Shown here: positions 35,288-46,153 of the stretch, piece after piece | How the letters are laid out: every line of letters begins with the position of its first letter | Position numbering within the stretch: position 1 is the first letter of the stretch | Assembly (NCBI GenBank): GCA_016271365.2 | Contig: JADMNL010000023.1 | Coordinates: 608,248,001-608,312,000, forward strand | From: Neoceratodus forsteri | Taxonomy: Eukaryota > Chordata > Ceratodontiformes > Ceratodontidae | Length of the DNA stretch: 64,000 nucleotides | Reading direction: 5' to 3' | The notes under the pieces: model-generated | Seen by the model: only the letters and a program-made list of their open reading frames with translations | Databases searched by the model: none | What the model was told of the DNA's origin: nothing | Made by a program: the position numbers and the translations under genes

Positions 35288-38050
35288 CTGTAGAAACATA
35301 GAAACATAGAATTTGATGGCAGATATGGACCGCTAGCCCACCTAGTCTGCCCATTTCCTACCTAACATATAAGCTGCAGATCCTATTTAACCAACAGCCT
35401 ACTTCCTCCTACCCCCACTAGAATTTCCTTATGTCTGTCCCATGCATTCTTGAATTCTCCATTATTTTTGACTCTACGACCGCCTCAGGAAGGCCAGCTT
35501 CATGTATCCACAACCCTCTCTGTGAAGAAATACTCTACATTACCTCTGAGCTGTCCCTCCATCTTGAAATTGTGTCCTCTTGTTTTTGCACATCTCTTTT
35601 CTGAAAGATGCTACCCTCATGGACTTTGTTGATTCCTTTGAGGTATTTGAAAGTTTCTATCATGTCCCCCCTCCCTCCTTTCTTCGGAGGCTATACATCT
35701 TTAGTTCCTTTAGTCTTTCTTCATATGTCTTCTGATGCAGACCCTGCATCATTTTGTTGCCCTCCTCTGAACAGCCTCCACCCTGTCTATGTCTTTGTGG
35801 AGATGGAGTCTCCAGAATGGTACACAGTACTCCAGATGTGGTCTTACCAACTGTCTGTACAGAGGGCCAACAACTTCCTGTTTTCTACTGGTGATGCCTC
35901 TCGCTATGCATCCCAGTATCCCCCAGCCCTCCTTACTGCCTTCTCACATTGCTAGCCCACTTTCAGGTCATCTGATATGACTACCCCAGGTCCCTTTCCA
36001 TTTTTGTTGTTGTCAGTATCTCACCCCCATTGTGTACTCTTCCTGGTTTTGTTTCCAGGTGCATTACTTTGCACTTCTTTGCATTGAATCTAAGCTGCCA
36101 TACATTTGACCATTCCTCCAACCTTGCCAAGTCCCTTTTCATCCTTTCCACCCCACCTTGTGTATCAACCCTGTTGCAGATCTTTGTGTCATCTGCAAAG
36201 AGACATACTTTCCTTCCAGTCTCTCTGCAATGTCACTTGTAAAGACATTAAAAGGACGGCCCCAGTACTGAACCCTGCGATACCCCACTAGTACCCCTCC
36301 TTTCTTCACTGTGGACTCCATTTACTATTACCCGCTGTGTCCTGTTGTCCAACCAGTGTTTTATCCATGCTACCACCCTAGGACCCACTCCCAGGCTGGC
36401 TAATTTGTTTATTAATCTTTATGCGGGACTGTGTCAAATGCCTTGCTAAAGTCTAGGTAGGCCATGTCCACAGCCCTCCCTGGTCTACTGCTTTGGTCAC
36501 CCAGTCAAAGAAATCAATTAGATTTGTCTGACATGACCTTCCGCTGTGAATCCTTGCTGCCTTGGTTCCTGTGCCGCACTGGTCTCTAGGTACTCAAGAT
36601 TCTTTACTTCAGAAGTGATTCCATCAATTTCCCTACCACTGAGGTCAAACTGACAGATCTGTAGTTTCCTGCCTCTGTCTTGCTTCCACTTTTGCGAAGG
36701 GAATCACAATCCACCTGCCTCCAGTCCTCAGGTATCACCCGATCCTCCCATGATTTATTAAAAGGGTAGTCAGTGGTGTTACTAGTTCTTCCTTAGTTCT
36801 TTCAAAATCCTGAGGTGAATCCCATCAGGCCCCATTGCTTTATCCACCTTCAGTTTTAAGAGTTCTTTCAGGGATTAACCCAAGAATGGGAAAATACAAA
36901 CAACTTTGGGATCCTTTTACAATTTGTTATTAATCCAGCCCAATACAATAACGGTTAACACTAATGCCCCTTTATGAGTTAACCTGTACTTTTAATAGGA
37001 CTTCCTACTGATGTGTATTCAGAATTGTCAAAGATAATATTTGTGGCAGTGGGAGATAGGGAGGAGGGGATAAGAGAGGGATGGTAGGGGTGAATGGGGG
37101 GCAAGGGCAGCTACAGACACCAAATGTGATAACGCAATATTGTATGGGGGTCAGAAGATCTGTTCAACAAGCATATATACAGTATTGTATGATCTCCTGT
37201 ATGTAAGATGTCTGTACCTAGGAAAAACAATAAAGTATATTTAATGGAAAATAGAGTTCTTTCATAACCCTTTCTTCTATGAAAGGACTAATATCAACCC
37301 CTATCCAGAGTGCTTCTATTGACCGGATTAGTTATTTCCCCTGCTTTTCCACTGTGAATACTGAGCAGAAGTATTCATTCAGTATCCCTGCTTTTTCACT
37401 GTCGCTCTCTCACCCAACCACCTTCCTCTTGTTCAGCCTCAGTATCCCTGCCTTAGTCTTTCTTTGCTCCCTAATGTACCTATAAAAGGTTTTATCCCCT
37501 TCTTAACCAAGTTGGCTATCTTTTCCTCAGTTTGGGCCTTTGCTATTCTGACTGCCTTGCCCACTTCCTTCTGCTTTAACTGGTACAGTTCTCTGTCCTG
37601 CTCCTTCACTGTTTCCTAATACTTCCTGAATGTTATCTTTTTTTCTTCCCCACCACTTCTTTTGAGAACCATAGTGTTTTTTCTTTCATTTTAATTTGTT
37701 TATTTGCTTCACACAAAGACTTGTTGCCTCTGTGATGGCGGTTTTGATGTTTCCCATTGTTGCTCCACCCCACCTTCTTGCCTGTTTGCTAGTGCTTTTC
37801 TGAGGCACTCTCCCATTTGACAAAATCAGCCCTCCTGAAGTCCAGTACCTCACTTTTGTGTGGCTTGACTCTACAGCTAAGTTTATTGTGAACATCCCTG
37901 TTTGGTGGTCACTTGTTCCCAGATGGCTACCACTTCAGGATCAGAGATCCTTTCTCCATCCCCATTTGAGAGTACCAGGTCTAAGATTGCTCTCTCCTGA
38001 GTGGGTTCCAAAACTAGCTGTCTGGAGGCCCCTGTAGGAGCATCGAGAAT
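35288..38050 (-). mobile_element. Antisense CR1 LINE, 5' truncated, copy 2
   Basis: The plus-strand left edge carries 'tagaaacatagaaacataga', the reverse complement of the TTCTATGTTTCTA end seen in the full CR1 at 46141-46153. It is then followed by the reverse of WADWMGL-like C-terminal sequence. Moving right (5' of the element), RT blocks appear: FADDTKIC at about 36210-36178 (catalytic box intact), KAFDTV-like near 36450, and the APE/RT spacer near 37800-37895. The endonuclease end, including LEPTQERAILDLVL, is at about 38020-37960. The copy is truncated inside the endonuclease near 38050, the usual 5' truncation of LINE copies. Stops and frameshifts make it inactive. Confidence 0.9.
36871..37252 (+). 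mobile_element. 382-bp retroposed insertion with 12-bp target duplication
   Basis: AGAGTTCTTTCA at 36859-36870 is repeated exactly at 37253-37264, and the sequence on either side is CR1. The insert has a G-rich polypurine stretch (about 37045-37115) and AATAAA (37229-37234), and ends A-rich. These are traits of a 3' fragment of an L1-type LINE or another poly(A)-primed retroposon. The 12-bp duplication fits endonuclease-primed insertion. The family is inferred from layout, not from a protein match. Confidence 0.75.
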
Positions 38051-38660
38051 GTAGAGATTGTATCATGAGGAAGGCAATAGTTTCCTGAGAGAAAGGAAAT
38101 TGTGGAGATGGACGGAGGACTGGGTCAAGGCATGCACAGTCATACAACTACAAGAAATAGTATGTTTAAAAAATTGCCCACTATTCTTAAGGTGGCACTG
38201 ATACCAGTGAATCAGTCATACATTTAATGATAAAAGAGTAAAAGAGAGCATAGGATTTGTAGAAGACTGCTGTGTTTGGGGTATCATCAAGAGGGATGGA
38301 TATGTGTTTTGTGTGATTTTTAAGGAAAGTATTTGCAATAAATAAGTTTAATTCCAGGAGCACGCCACAATCAAACATCTTACAGTACGATATGCTAACA
38401 ATATGAATAAGGGCATGATGGAAAGCCCTTTCTGCACTTGGAAATAAAACAGGACAAGAGAGAATTGCTTTTGCTTTTATGTATTGCATCTAGCCAACTT
38501 CACTGGAGCCCTACAGTTGTTTTGTACAGGCAAAACTTTCACTGATGGGAAGGTTATGCAGGAACAGAGATGTGTAAAGTTGGGAAACTCTGCTCCATGG
38601 GTTAATTTATGGATGTCCCTCATTTCGTGGAGTTAATCCCACGTCCCAACCGCATCTCCA
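38051..38660. other. No recognisable gene
   Basis: AT-rich flank between the CR1 and a small hairpin; a 100-codon minus frame (38489-38187) shows no domain. Confidence 0.4.
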
Positions 38661-38665
38661 AAACA

Positions 38666-38705
38666 CTCTGCAAAATGTGAAGATTGAACTCCGCATTTTG
38701 CAGAG
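38666..38705. repeat. 12-bp-arm hairpin
   Basis: CTCTGCAAAATG at 38666-38677 is exactly inverted at 38694-38705 with a 16-nt loop. Confidence 0.8.
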
Positions 38706-39009
38706 TTTTTTCTAGTGTCAGTGGTCCACCCCCACCATGCCACCCCACATGGAATAAAATTCCCAGTATCTAATGTCCCCCACACACATAGCAGCCACTC
38801 CAGCAGGTGAGTGCCCCACCACTCCACCCCCACCTGAACCTGAGCAGTTGACCGGTACAGCCCTATGCTATCCACTATGCGGCCACCCAACTGAGCTGTC
38901 ATCGAATGAGTGTGTGCTTGTATAAGTATGTGCTCATTCGGGTGGGGTGGGGGCTCTGCTAGCACCAGGAAATACATTTTGTAACATTGACCATGGGTGT
39001 GGGTGGAGG

Positions 39010-39470
39010 AAGGGATCACTAGACACCAGGGAATATGTTTGATCTGGCATGGGTGCAGGTGGGGAGGGACCACTAGACACCAGGGAAACTTTACAATTTA
39101 CATTGGGCCAGCGATCAGTGGGGAAGGAGTACCACTAGACACCAAGTAAATTAATTTCACATTGGGCCAGTAATTGGCATCTGGGGACCACTAGACACCA
39201 GGAAATTAATTTTATATTGACCAGCGATTGGCAGTTGGGGGACCACTAGACACTAGGGAAATTAATTTTACGTTGGGCTGGTGATTGGTGGAGGGGACCA
39301 CTAGACACCAGGAATTTAATTTTGAAGGGCTGGTGATCAGCAGTGTTGAGGTGGGGAACTAGACACCAGGAATTTTATTCTAAGTCGGGCTGGTGATCAG
39401 CGGGCAGAAGTGGACAACTAGACAGCAGGGAAAGATCAGGCTAGTGATCAGTGGCGGGGGTCACCATTTC
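39010..39470. repeat. Minisatellite, about 57-bp unit, eight copies
   Basis: The core 'actagacaccagg' starts near 39019, 39072, 39133, 39190, 39247, 39300, 39358 and 39418, giving spacings of about 53-61 bp. Each is followed by 'gaaattaatttta' and 'gggctggtgatcagtgg' variants. The units are diverged, and a partial unit may extend left into 38980. Confidence 0.9.
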
Positions 39471-40110
39471 TAACTTTTACATACTTTGGGGTTTTAAGTG
39501 CAGTTTGCACTAAAAAAACAAAGCAAGGTGAAGTTACAAATGCAAATTTCCTGTCAAACAGGGAAACTTGCAAAATGATCTGTGGAGGTAGATTTTGCTA
39601 CTTCACAGGAAATTTGCCAGCAAATGAAAACTTTGTTGTATCTCTATGCAGGAGGCAGTTTTCAGAATGCTCCCATACTGCTTGCAGATTTCAAGGAACA
39701 AAGCAAAATTTATTGTTTGCTACTGTAGATTTATGACCTGTTTTCTCTGCTTAGGATTATGAAGGACAATGCTAAAAGTATTTTGTTGAACTTGGAGTCT
39801 TAGCCAAGTTTATGATTTTAGGTCAGGTTGCTAAGTTTCTCATTTGCTTGGTGAATCCATAGATAACAAAGATAGTGTACAACACAGTTGGAATTTATTG
39901 TCAATTGTACTGTGTGTATGTACTGGGAATTAAGTTTGAGTTACTAACCATTTGTCCTTGTAGTGACATAATCAAGGCCAAAACTTCATTAGTTGTCTCA
40001 GAAAGGATTTGGAGGAGAAGCTATCTATGGACACACCTGTTAATGCCTGCACAGACTGTGTCTGGCCATTCCAGACTATCACCTCTTTAGGCAAGACAGG
40101 GATAAATGAG
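39471..40110. other. No recognisable gene
   Basis: AT-rich sequence between the minisatellite and an L2 LINE; short frames only. Confidence 0.4.
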
Positions 40111-40119
40111 GGGTGAGTT

Positions 40120-40956
40120 TGCCCTATATGTCTGGCAGCATCTCTCCTGCACCATCACTGTCACAGAGGCTGCACTCCTCCCATGAGTTTCTGCTAGCTA
40201 AACTCCCTTGCTTCCTCACTGCCCATTTTAATGTTGTTTTCTGTGCTTCACTGAGAATTTTCCCCAGTCTCTGGTGGACTCATTCTCCACTCTCCTCACA
40301 CTCCTCTGCAGGTGAGTTCATCCTCTTGGGTGACATCAACATTGATTGGCTTTCCCTGACCTCCAGGCCAAATATCACATGATTAAGTCCCTTAACCTTT
40401 CACAGCTCATCACATAACCCATCTGACTTAATCCCCACTCATCAGACTATGTCCCCTGGATTAGGTTCTAGCTTCACACACCCACTGCATTGTTGTAGCT
40501 GTTATATTGCTGGAAACCTTCAGTGACCACAGCATGGCATTTTGTGTCAGAAAAGTCCAGCTCCCTCCCTCCTTCCAAAAGTACATCTTGTCCAGGTCCT
40601 TCCATCACTGAACAGTAAAGCATTATTGAGTGACCTGGCTGCATGTGAGTGCTCCCCATGCTCACTGTCCCACAACATTGACATGACCCTCTCCCTCTTC
40701 CACTCAGTATTTACTTCTGTTTGGGACAAGCATACCCCATCAGGAAATCCAGGGTTAAATCCTCTCACCACCCCTGGATCACCTTTGATCTCATCAACTT
40801 ATGCAAGACCAATGACCAAGTGTGGGCAAGATTGGATATAAATTATCCCACTCCTGTCGACCTTGGTCCCTACAGGGCACTGGATCTCTTGCACTAAGAC
40901 TGTTTGCACCGCCAAGTCCCTCTACTTCAAGGCCAACCTCCAGAATAATCTTAATT
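40120..40956 (+). pseudogene. L2-type LINE, endonuclease part (left fragment)
   Basis: A frame at 40113-40382 includes GEFILLGDINIDWLSL, an L2-type endonuclease core (GD-N-DWL). Reading on through shifted frames gives NLSQLIT (about 40400), then HPWITFDLINLCKTND and SLYFKANLQNNLN, ending exactly at the CR1 insertion. The next L2 residues (NSLARFW) are found only at 46154 onwards, on the other side of the CR1. The element supplied its own retrotransposition machinery; this copy has many stops. Confidence 0.8.
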
Positions 40957-42170
40957 AAGGTGTGCCTACAGGTGTGTGCTAACAGATTACTGCTGTAATC
41001 TTCTGATTCAAATTGACTTTTGCAAGGTATATCTTCTGTTACTGCTCTATTTTCTCTGGAGCAAAGTGTTTCTTACAGGGTATATCTTCTCTGAAATTAC
41101 TGTATTACAGGTGGAGCTTACATTTTGTGACTTTTTATCATTGGGCTAAGCAAAATTACTGTTTGACACTGTGTTTTATTTTTTCTTGTTTGTTGAAAAG
41201 GTTTGTTGTCTCAGAGGTGTTTCAGTCTCCTTCTCACATTGAAGGAGCTAATTACTTTCCTCCACAGCTCTTCCAAAGGATTAGGTGTGTATGTGGGAGT
41301 GGAGCTGGCAAACTGTCAGTAATTTCCAACAGAAAGAAGGGTTAAAAGTCAGGTTAGTTGATATCTTGGAGGTAGAAGACTTGGTTTGCTGGCCAAGGCA
41401 CCTAGCTTCACCTGAGCTCTTTCCTTCTAAGACTGCTTGAAAGGCAGTAGAGAAACTTACCAGAGCAAGGGAGAAGGATTAAGACTTAGTTTGGCTAAGC
41501 AGATTTACTGTGTGGTGGTGTTTTATTTTTTACTCACAGGGATTGCTACTGTTTGTTGTTAAAATTTCATTGCTTTATTTTCTCTGATTCAAATTGTTGT
41601 TGCTGGTATACCTTCTTCTGCATTATTACAAGGTGTGCCTACAGGTGTGTGCTAACAGATTACTGCTGTAATCTTCTGATTCAAATTGACTTTTGCAAGG
41701 TATATCTTCTGTTACTGCTTTATTTTTCTCTGGAGCAAAGTGTTTCTTACAGGGTATATCTTCTCTGAAATTATTACAGGTGGTGCTTTACAGGTTTTAC
41801 AGTTTTATCTAACATTAGGATAAGCTTTCAAGGTTACTGCATTTGTTGTTGACTGATTGTTTCTGCTCTTACCTCCTTGTTCTTTCGTCCGTGGTTCTTC
41901 TTTTTAGGCAGGGAAGGCCCAGCCACCCACCCCATCCCCAACCACCCCGCTACACTCCTTTTATAGGGTACCACAGTTGTGACATTTCCTGTGACAGAGC
42001 AGGAAGGGGCGGATCAGTGGGGCCTCCACAAGGTGATCTCATTTACAGGGCACTAGTAATTTAACTTGTTATAACAAGTTAAACAAAGCACAATTAAACC
42101 ATTACTTGCATTTTTTTTTCCTTCTAATTACTCTGACTAGGTTACAAACCCAGCAACTTATTTGTAATGG
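40957..42170 (+). promoter_or_regulatory. CR1 5' UTR with tandem duplicated unit
   Basis: The first ~140 bp of the element (40957-41095, beginning 'aaggtgtgcctacaggtgtg') recur nearly unchanged at 41632-41775, 675 bp downstream. That the element starts exactly at the unit start suggests the true 5' end. Tandem promoter monomers are known in some LINE 5' UTRs; promoter function here is inferred. Sub-motifs 'ttactgt.tgacactgtgtt' and 'tcttctgttactgct' also recur within the region. Confidence 0.6.
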
Positions 42171-43125
42171 ATTTCATTAACTGCAGGTACTGTGGAACAA
42201 TTTTCAGAAGGACAGTCTTACAGGATTTAGGACACTGTCCCATGCTGGGCCTTTGGAGATCTTAGGTCTCAGCTCCGGGCAGCATGGGCAGAGATTGCAC
42301 GCCTCAAATTTCATATTGAAGAGGAAATACATTATAAGAACCACCCGCCATTTCCCCAGCATCCAACAGAAAACCTCGACCGCAGAGGGTAGTTGGTTCA
42401 GGAGGTTGGCAGGTGGTTAGGAGAACAAATCAGGTGCCCCATCACTCTCTGCTCTCAACACATTACCTCCAAAACCATATAAACACTACAAACAGGTATC
42501 TGCCTCTATCTCTGAAATCAAATAAAGGCAGAAGACACTGCAGAGCAGGACACTGCGGCACAGGAGCTGGCACAACAATACTCACCCAAATCAGGAACCA
42601 AAACTAAACAAGCACAAAGAAATCCAAAAACTTCTGATCATAGGAGACTCCATGATTCAGGGAGTTGATACCCATCTCCAGCCAGGGGTGATGGTCAGAT
42701 GTCTCCAGGTACATCAGCATGGAGAGACACTGACCGCATTCTAAAATTGTTCACAAAGCAGGAGAAAACATTGATGTCCTAGTACACATAGGGACTAATG
42801 ATCTCGCCAGCCGGTCAGTTGTGGAGACCAAGGAACACCTGACTAGGCTGGGTGACAAACTATCATCTATTTCTCTGGCATCTCCTTCTCTGAGATCCTG
42901 CCAGTCTGGGAGAAGGAGCAGATGGACGGAAGGTCAGAGAAGGGGAGATGGGGAGCTAAACACGTGGCTCAAGGACTGGTGCCAGAAAAAGGACACAGAT
43001 TTGTAGGAACTGGCAACAGTTCTGGGAGCGAAAGTTCTTTGAATTTGATGGACTGCATCTGACTAAAGAGGAGTCAGTGCATTGGGGCAGAAGTTTGGCG
43101 TCTTTGCAGAATATTTAAACTGTAA
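42170..43125 (+). pseudogene. CR1 ORF1: Cys motif, coiled-coil-like stretch, SGNH esterase
   Basis: ORF1 proteins of CR1 bind element RNA, and many carry a GDSL/SGNH esterase. Visible in order: a CRYCGTIF Cys pair (about 42186), a short amphipathic EIARLKFHIEEEIHY stretch (about 42290-42335), esterase block I with nucleophile Ser in IIGDSMIQGVD (about 42637-42669), HIGTNDLASRS (about 42787-42817), and a C-terminal block NTWLKDWC...FDGLHLTKEE ending at a stop near 43118. The blocks lie in different frames, so frameshifts separate them. The start codon cannot be fixed. Confidence 0.75.
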
Positions 43126-43299
43126 ATGGGGAGAGGGTGCAGCACCCCATACGTGAATGGGAAGAACACCCTCCCCTCAGCTAAGTGGTCAAACAGGAAT
43201 TCAGCGTGTTTGCCATTCATTTGCATCACCAGGTAAGAAAAAGGTTTGTCTCCCCATACGATGCACAGGGGTAATGCCAAACTTCCCAACAACTAACAC

Positions 43300-43950
43300 A
43301 CCAAAATCTGGCCAATGGAAAATCATGTACACAAATGCCCACAGCCTGGGAAATAAGATCCCAGACCTGCAGGCAATAATGTCAGAGCTAAACTGGACAT
43401 AGTAGCAATTAGTGAGACGTGGTTTACCAGTAACCACACTTGGGAGACTTCAGTACCTGGCTATGTATTGTTCAGAAGAGACCGAGGTGCAAAAGGGGAG
43501 GAGTGGCCCTGTATGTTAATGAAAATATCAAAGCTACAGAAATTCAGAATACACATAAGGAGCCAGAAGAACTGTGGGTCACCCTGGAAACAGGAAATGG
43601 GACAGCCATAAGAACTGGGGTTGTCTACAGGCCCCAGACCAGAGGGAGGACATAGACACATTACTGTTAGAAGATATACAAAACATGACAGCTAAAGGGA
43701 GGTTCTGATAATGGGAGACTTCAACATGCCAGATACAGATTGGTCAATACCAGCAGGAACATCGGCCAGAACTAGACACATAGTGGATTCCCTGCAGGAA
43801 GGGCCTCAAACAACTGGTACAGCAACCCACAAGAGACAGGGCTATCCTAGATCTAGTACTGACTAACAAAGAAGGGATCACAGATCTCCAGGTAGAAGGT
43901 CACCTGGGGGCCAGTGACCATCACATGGTATGGTTCAATTTGGCTACTAC
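43300..43950 (+). pseudogene. CR1 ORF2 endonuclease (APE-type)
   Basis: The domain begins KIMYTNAHSLGNKIPDLQA (43323-43380). AISETWF follows at about 43405, then VPGYVLFRRD and GGVALYVNENI (43495-43530), VVYRPQ (about 43618-43637), a GDFN-equivalent block (MGDFNMPD in shifted frame, about 43710-43735), RDRAILDLVLTN (about 43830-43868) and SDHHMVWF (43915-43937). The SDH catalytic motif is intact. One TGA/TAG-type stop lies at about 43400 and frameshifts near 43650-43720. Its job in an active element is to nick the insertion site. Confidence 0.85.
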
Positions 43951-46150
43951 ATCTAAATCATCCCATTCCAAGGCAAAAATATGGGACTTCAGAGGAGCTG
44001 ACTTTGATAAGATGGCCAACAGAGTTAAGCTAGCCTGGCAAAAAGAAACACAGGTGAGGAGGTACAGGCAAAGTGGGCAAGCATTAAGGATACAATACTT
44101 GAAGCAACATCCCATTGTGTTAGACAGAAAAGGAAGTGTAAAAGAAGAAGGAAACCACTTTGGTTCTCAAATACAGTAGCAGAAAAGGTCAGAGCCAAAG
44201 GCTGGCCTTCAGAAAATATAAAGGAACACAGGGGATGAAGATAGGAGGCATACCAAACTGCCCTAAGGGAAGCAGGTAAGGCAGTAAGGCAGGCAAAGTC
44301 CCAAACTGAGAAACACTAGCACGAACAGTAAAAGAAGGTGACAAGACTTTCTATAGATACATTAGTGAAAGGAGAAAGTCCAGAGAGGTATTGCTAAGCT
44401 TAATGGAGAAAGGGAGCATGTGAGGAGGAGGACCCTGTAAAGGCATCTATCCTAAATAGATACTTTTGCTCAGTATTTACTGAAGAGAAGGTAGGGCAGG
44501 GCCCACAGCTCAGCATCATGGACACAGGGGAGGGAGGTGAGCACTACTCCCTTCACAAAAGAAAGGGTCCTACAAGAGCTTGCTAAGCTCAGGGTGGATA
44601 AGGCAATGGGACCTGATGGCATACATCCCAGGGTACTTAAGGAGCTAAAGGAGGAACTAGCAGAGCCATTAGCAGAATTGTTTAGTGAGTCTCTGAGCAC
44701 AGGAGAGGTCCCAGAAGACTGGAGAAGGGCTCATGTGATCCCACCCACAAGAGTGGTAGCAGGGAGGAGGCAGGGAACTACAGACCGGTCAGTCTTACCT
44801 CAGTAGTGGGCAAGATTATGAGGCTCCTTAAGGAAAGGATAGTGCAACACCTGGAATCCATAGGGCACAGGATCCAAGACAGCATGGGTTTACAAAAGGA
44901 AGGTCCTGTCAAACTAATCTCATAGATTTCTTTGACTGGGTAACCAGAGTGGTGGACCAAGGGCAGCAGTTGATGTCGCCTACCTTGACTTCAGCAAAGC
45001 TTTTGACACTGTTCCACATAGAAGATTGATAAATAAGCTAGGTAGGCTCGGGTGGGTCAGAAGTTGGTCAACTGGGTGGCAAACTGGTTGACTGGCAGAA
45101 AACAGAGAGTGGTGGTAAATGGTATACAGTCAGAAGAGATGCAAGTCACAAGTGGGGTACCTCAGGGATCAGTCCTGGGGCCAGTCCTATTCAACATCTT
45201 CATTAGTGACCTCTGCAGATGGACTAGAGGGTAAGGCTTGTCTGTTTGCAGATGACACCAAGATCTGCAACAGAGTAGATGATCCAGATGGGGTGGGCAG
45301 AATGAGAAGAGATCTGGATAAACTAGCAGAATGGTCAGAAGAGTGGCAACTGGGATTTAATGCAAAGAAGTGCAAAATCATGCACATAGGAAGAGAAACC
45401 CTGAAGCCACTTATAGGCTGGGAGGAGTTGCTAGCAGTCACAAAGGAAGAAAGAGACTTGGGCATCGTCATCACTGATGACCTAAAATCATCAAGCAGAC
45501 CTCTAAAGCAGTAGGTAAGGCTAGGGGTGTTAGGGTGTATTAGTAGGGGTATCACAAGTCGTAAGAGGGAGGTAATAATCCCTCTGTACAAGACATTGGT
45601 TAGGCCCCATCTGGAGTACTGCGTGCAGTATTGGAGGCCACACCTTCACAGGACATTAACCAAATTGAGGCAGTCCAGAAGGGCAACCAAAATGGTGCAG
45701 GGACTGCATCAGAAGACATATGAGGACAGATTAACAGAGCTCAATATGTATACCCTTGAGCAAAGGAGGGAGAGAGGTGATATGATCGAGACATTTAAAC
45801 ACCTTAAGGGCATAAACAAGGTGAAAGAGTCTAACATGTTTAAATATAAGAAAAATAGCAGGACAAGAGGACACAGCATGAGATTAGAGGGAGGCCGATT
45901 AAGGGGAATGTGAGGAAATTCTTTTCACAGAAAGGGTGGTAGATGCATGGAATGGCTTACCACAAGAAGTGGTGGCTATGAATACAGTGCAGGGCTTCAA
46001 ACAGGCATGGATAGGCATAAGGGAGCAATACAAATGACTACGAATAGATAGGTCACTGACAGAGCAAAGGCGATGGCACATTTATAAGGTAGAAAAGAAA
46101 TGGGCAGACTGGATGGGCCTTGGTCTTATCTGCCGTCAACTTCTATGTTT
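43951..46150 (+). pseudogene. CR1 ORF2 reverse transcriptase and C-terminal region
   Basis: The RT primes on nicked DNA and copies element RNA. Blocks in order: IWDFRGADFDKM (43979-44015), KAMGPDGIHPRVLKELKEEL (44600-44660), GEVPEDWRRAHVIP (44706-44748), a NYRPVSLTS block (about 44780-44810), DFSKAFDTVPHR (about 44988-45025), [13 protein letters not shown] (45097-45138), [15 protein letters not shown] (45151-45197), LFADDTKIC (45242-45269, catalytic Asp pair intact), LGFNAKKCKIMH (about 45352-45388), VRPHLEYCVQYWRPHLH (45600-45650), and the terminal block WADWMGLGLICRQLL (46099-46145). At least five frameshifts or stops (for example between 44750 and 45050) inactivate it. Confidence 0.9.
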
Positions 46151-46153
46151 CTA
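46140..46153 (+). repeat. CR1 3' terminus
   Basis: TTCTATGTTTC abutting the target duplication. The same word, inverted, marks the 3' ends of the antisense CR1 copies at 35288 and 57551. CR1 elements end in a short repeat of this type instead of poly(A). Confidence 0.85.

Larger units (their letters stand above)
40957..46151 (+). mobile_element. Apparently full-length CR1 LINE inserted in an L2
   Basis: The element is 5,195 bp, flanked by TAATT at 40952-40956 and 46152-46156. The 5' region (40957-42170) has a duplicated promoter-like unit, then ORF1 with esterase, then ORF2 with APE endonuclease and RT, and the CR1-type terminus TTCTATGTTTC. L2 reading frame resumes across the join once the insert and one TAATT are set aside. 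Both ORFs carry frameshifts and stops, so it is not active now, though it is the best-preserved LINE here. Confidence 0.92.
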
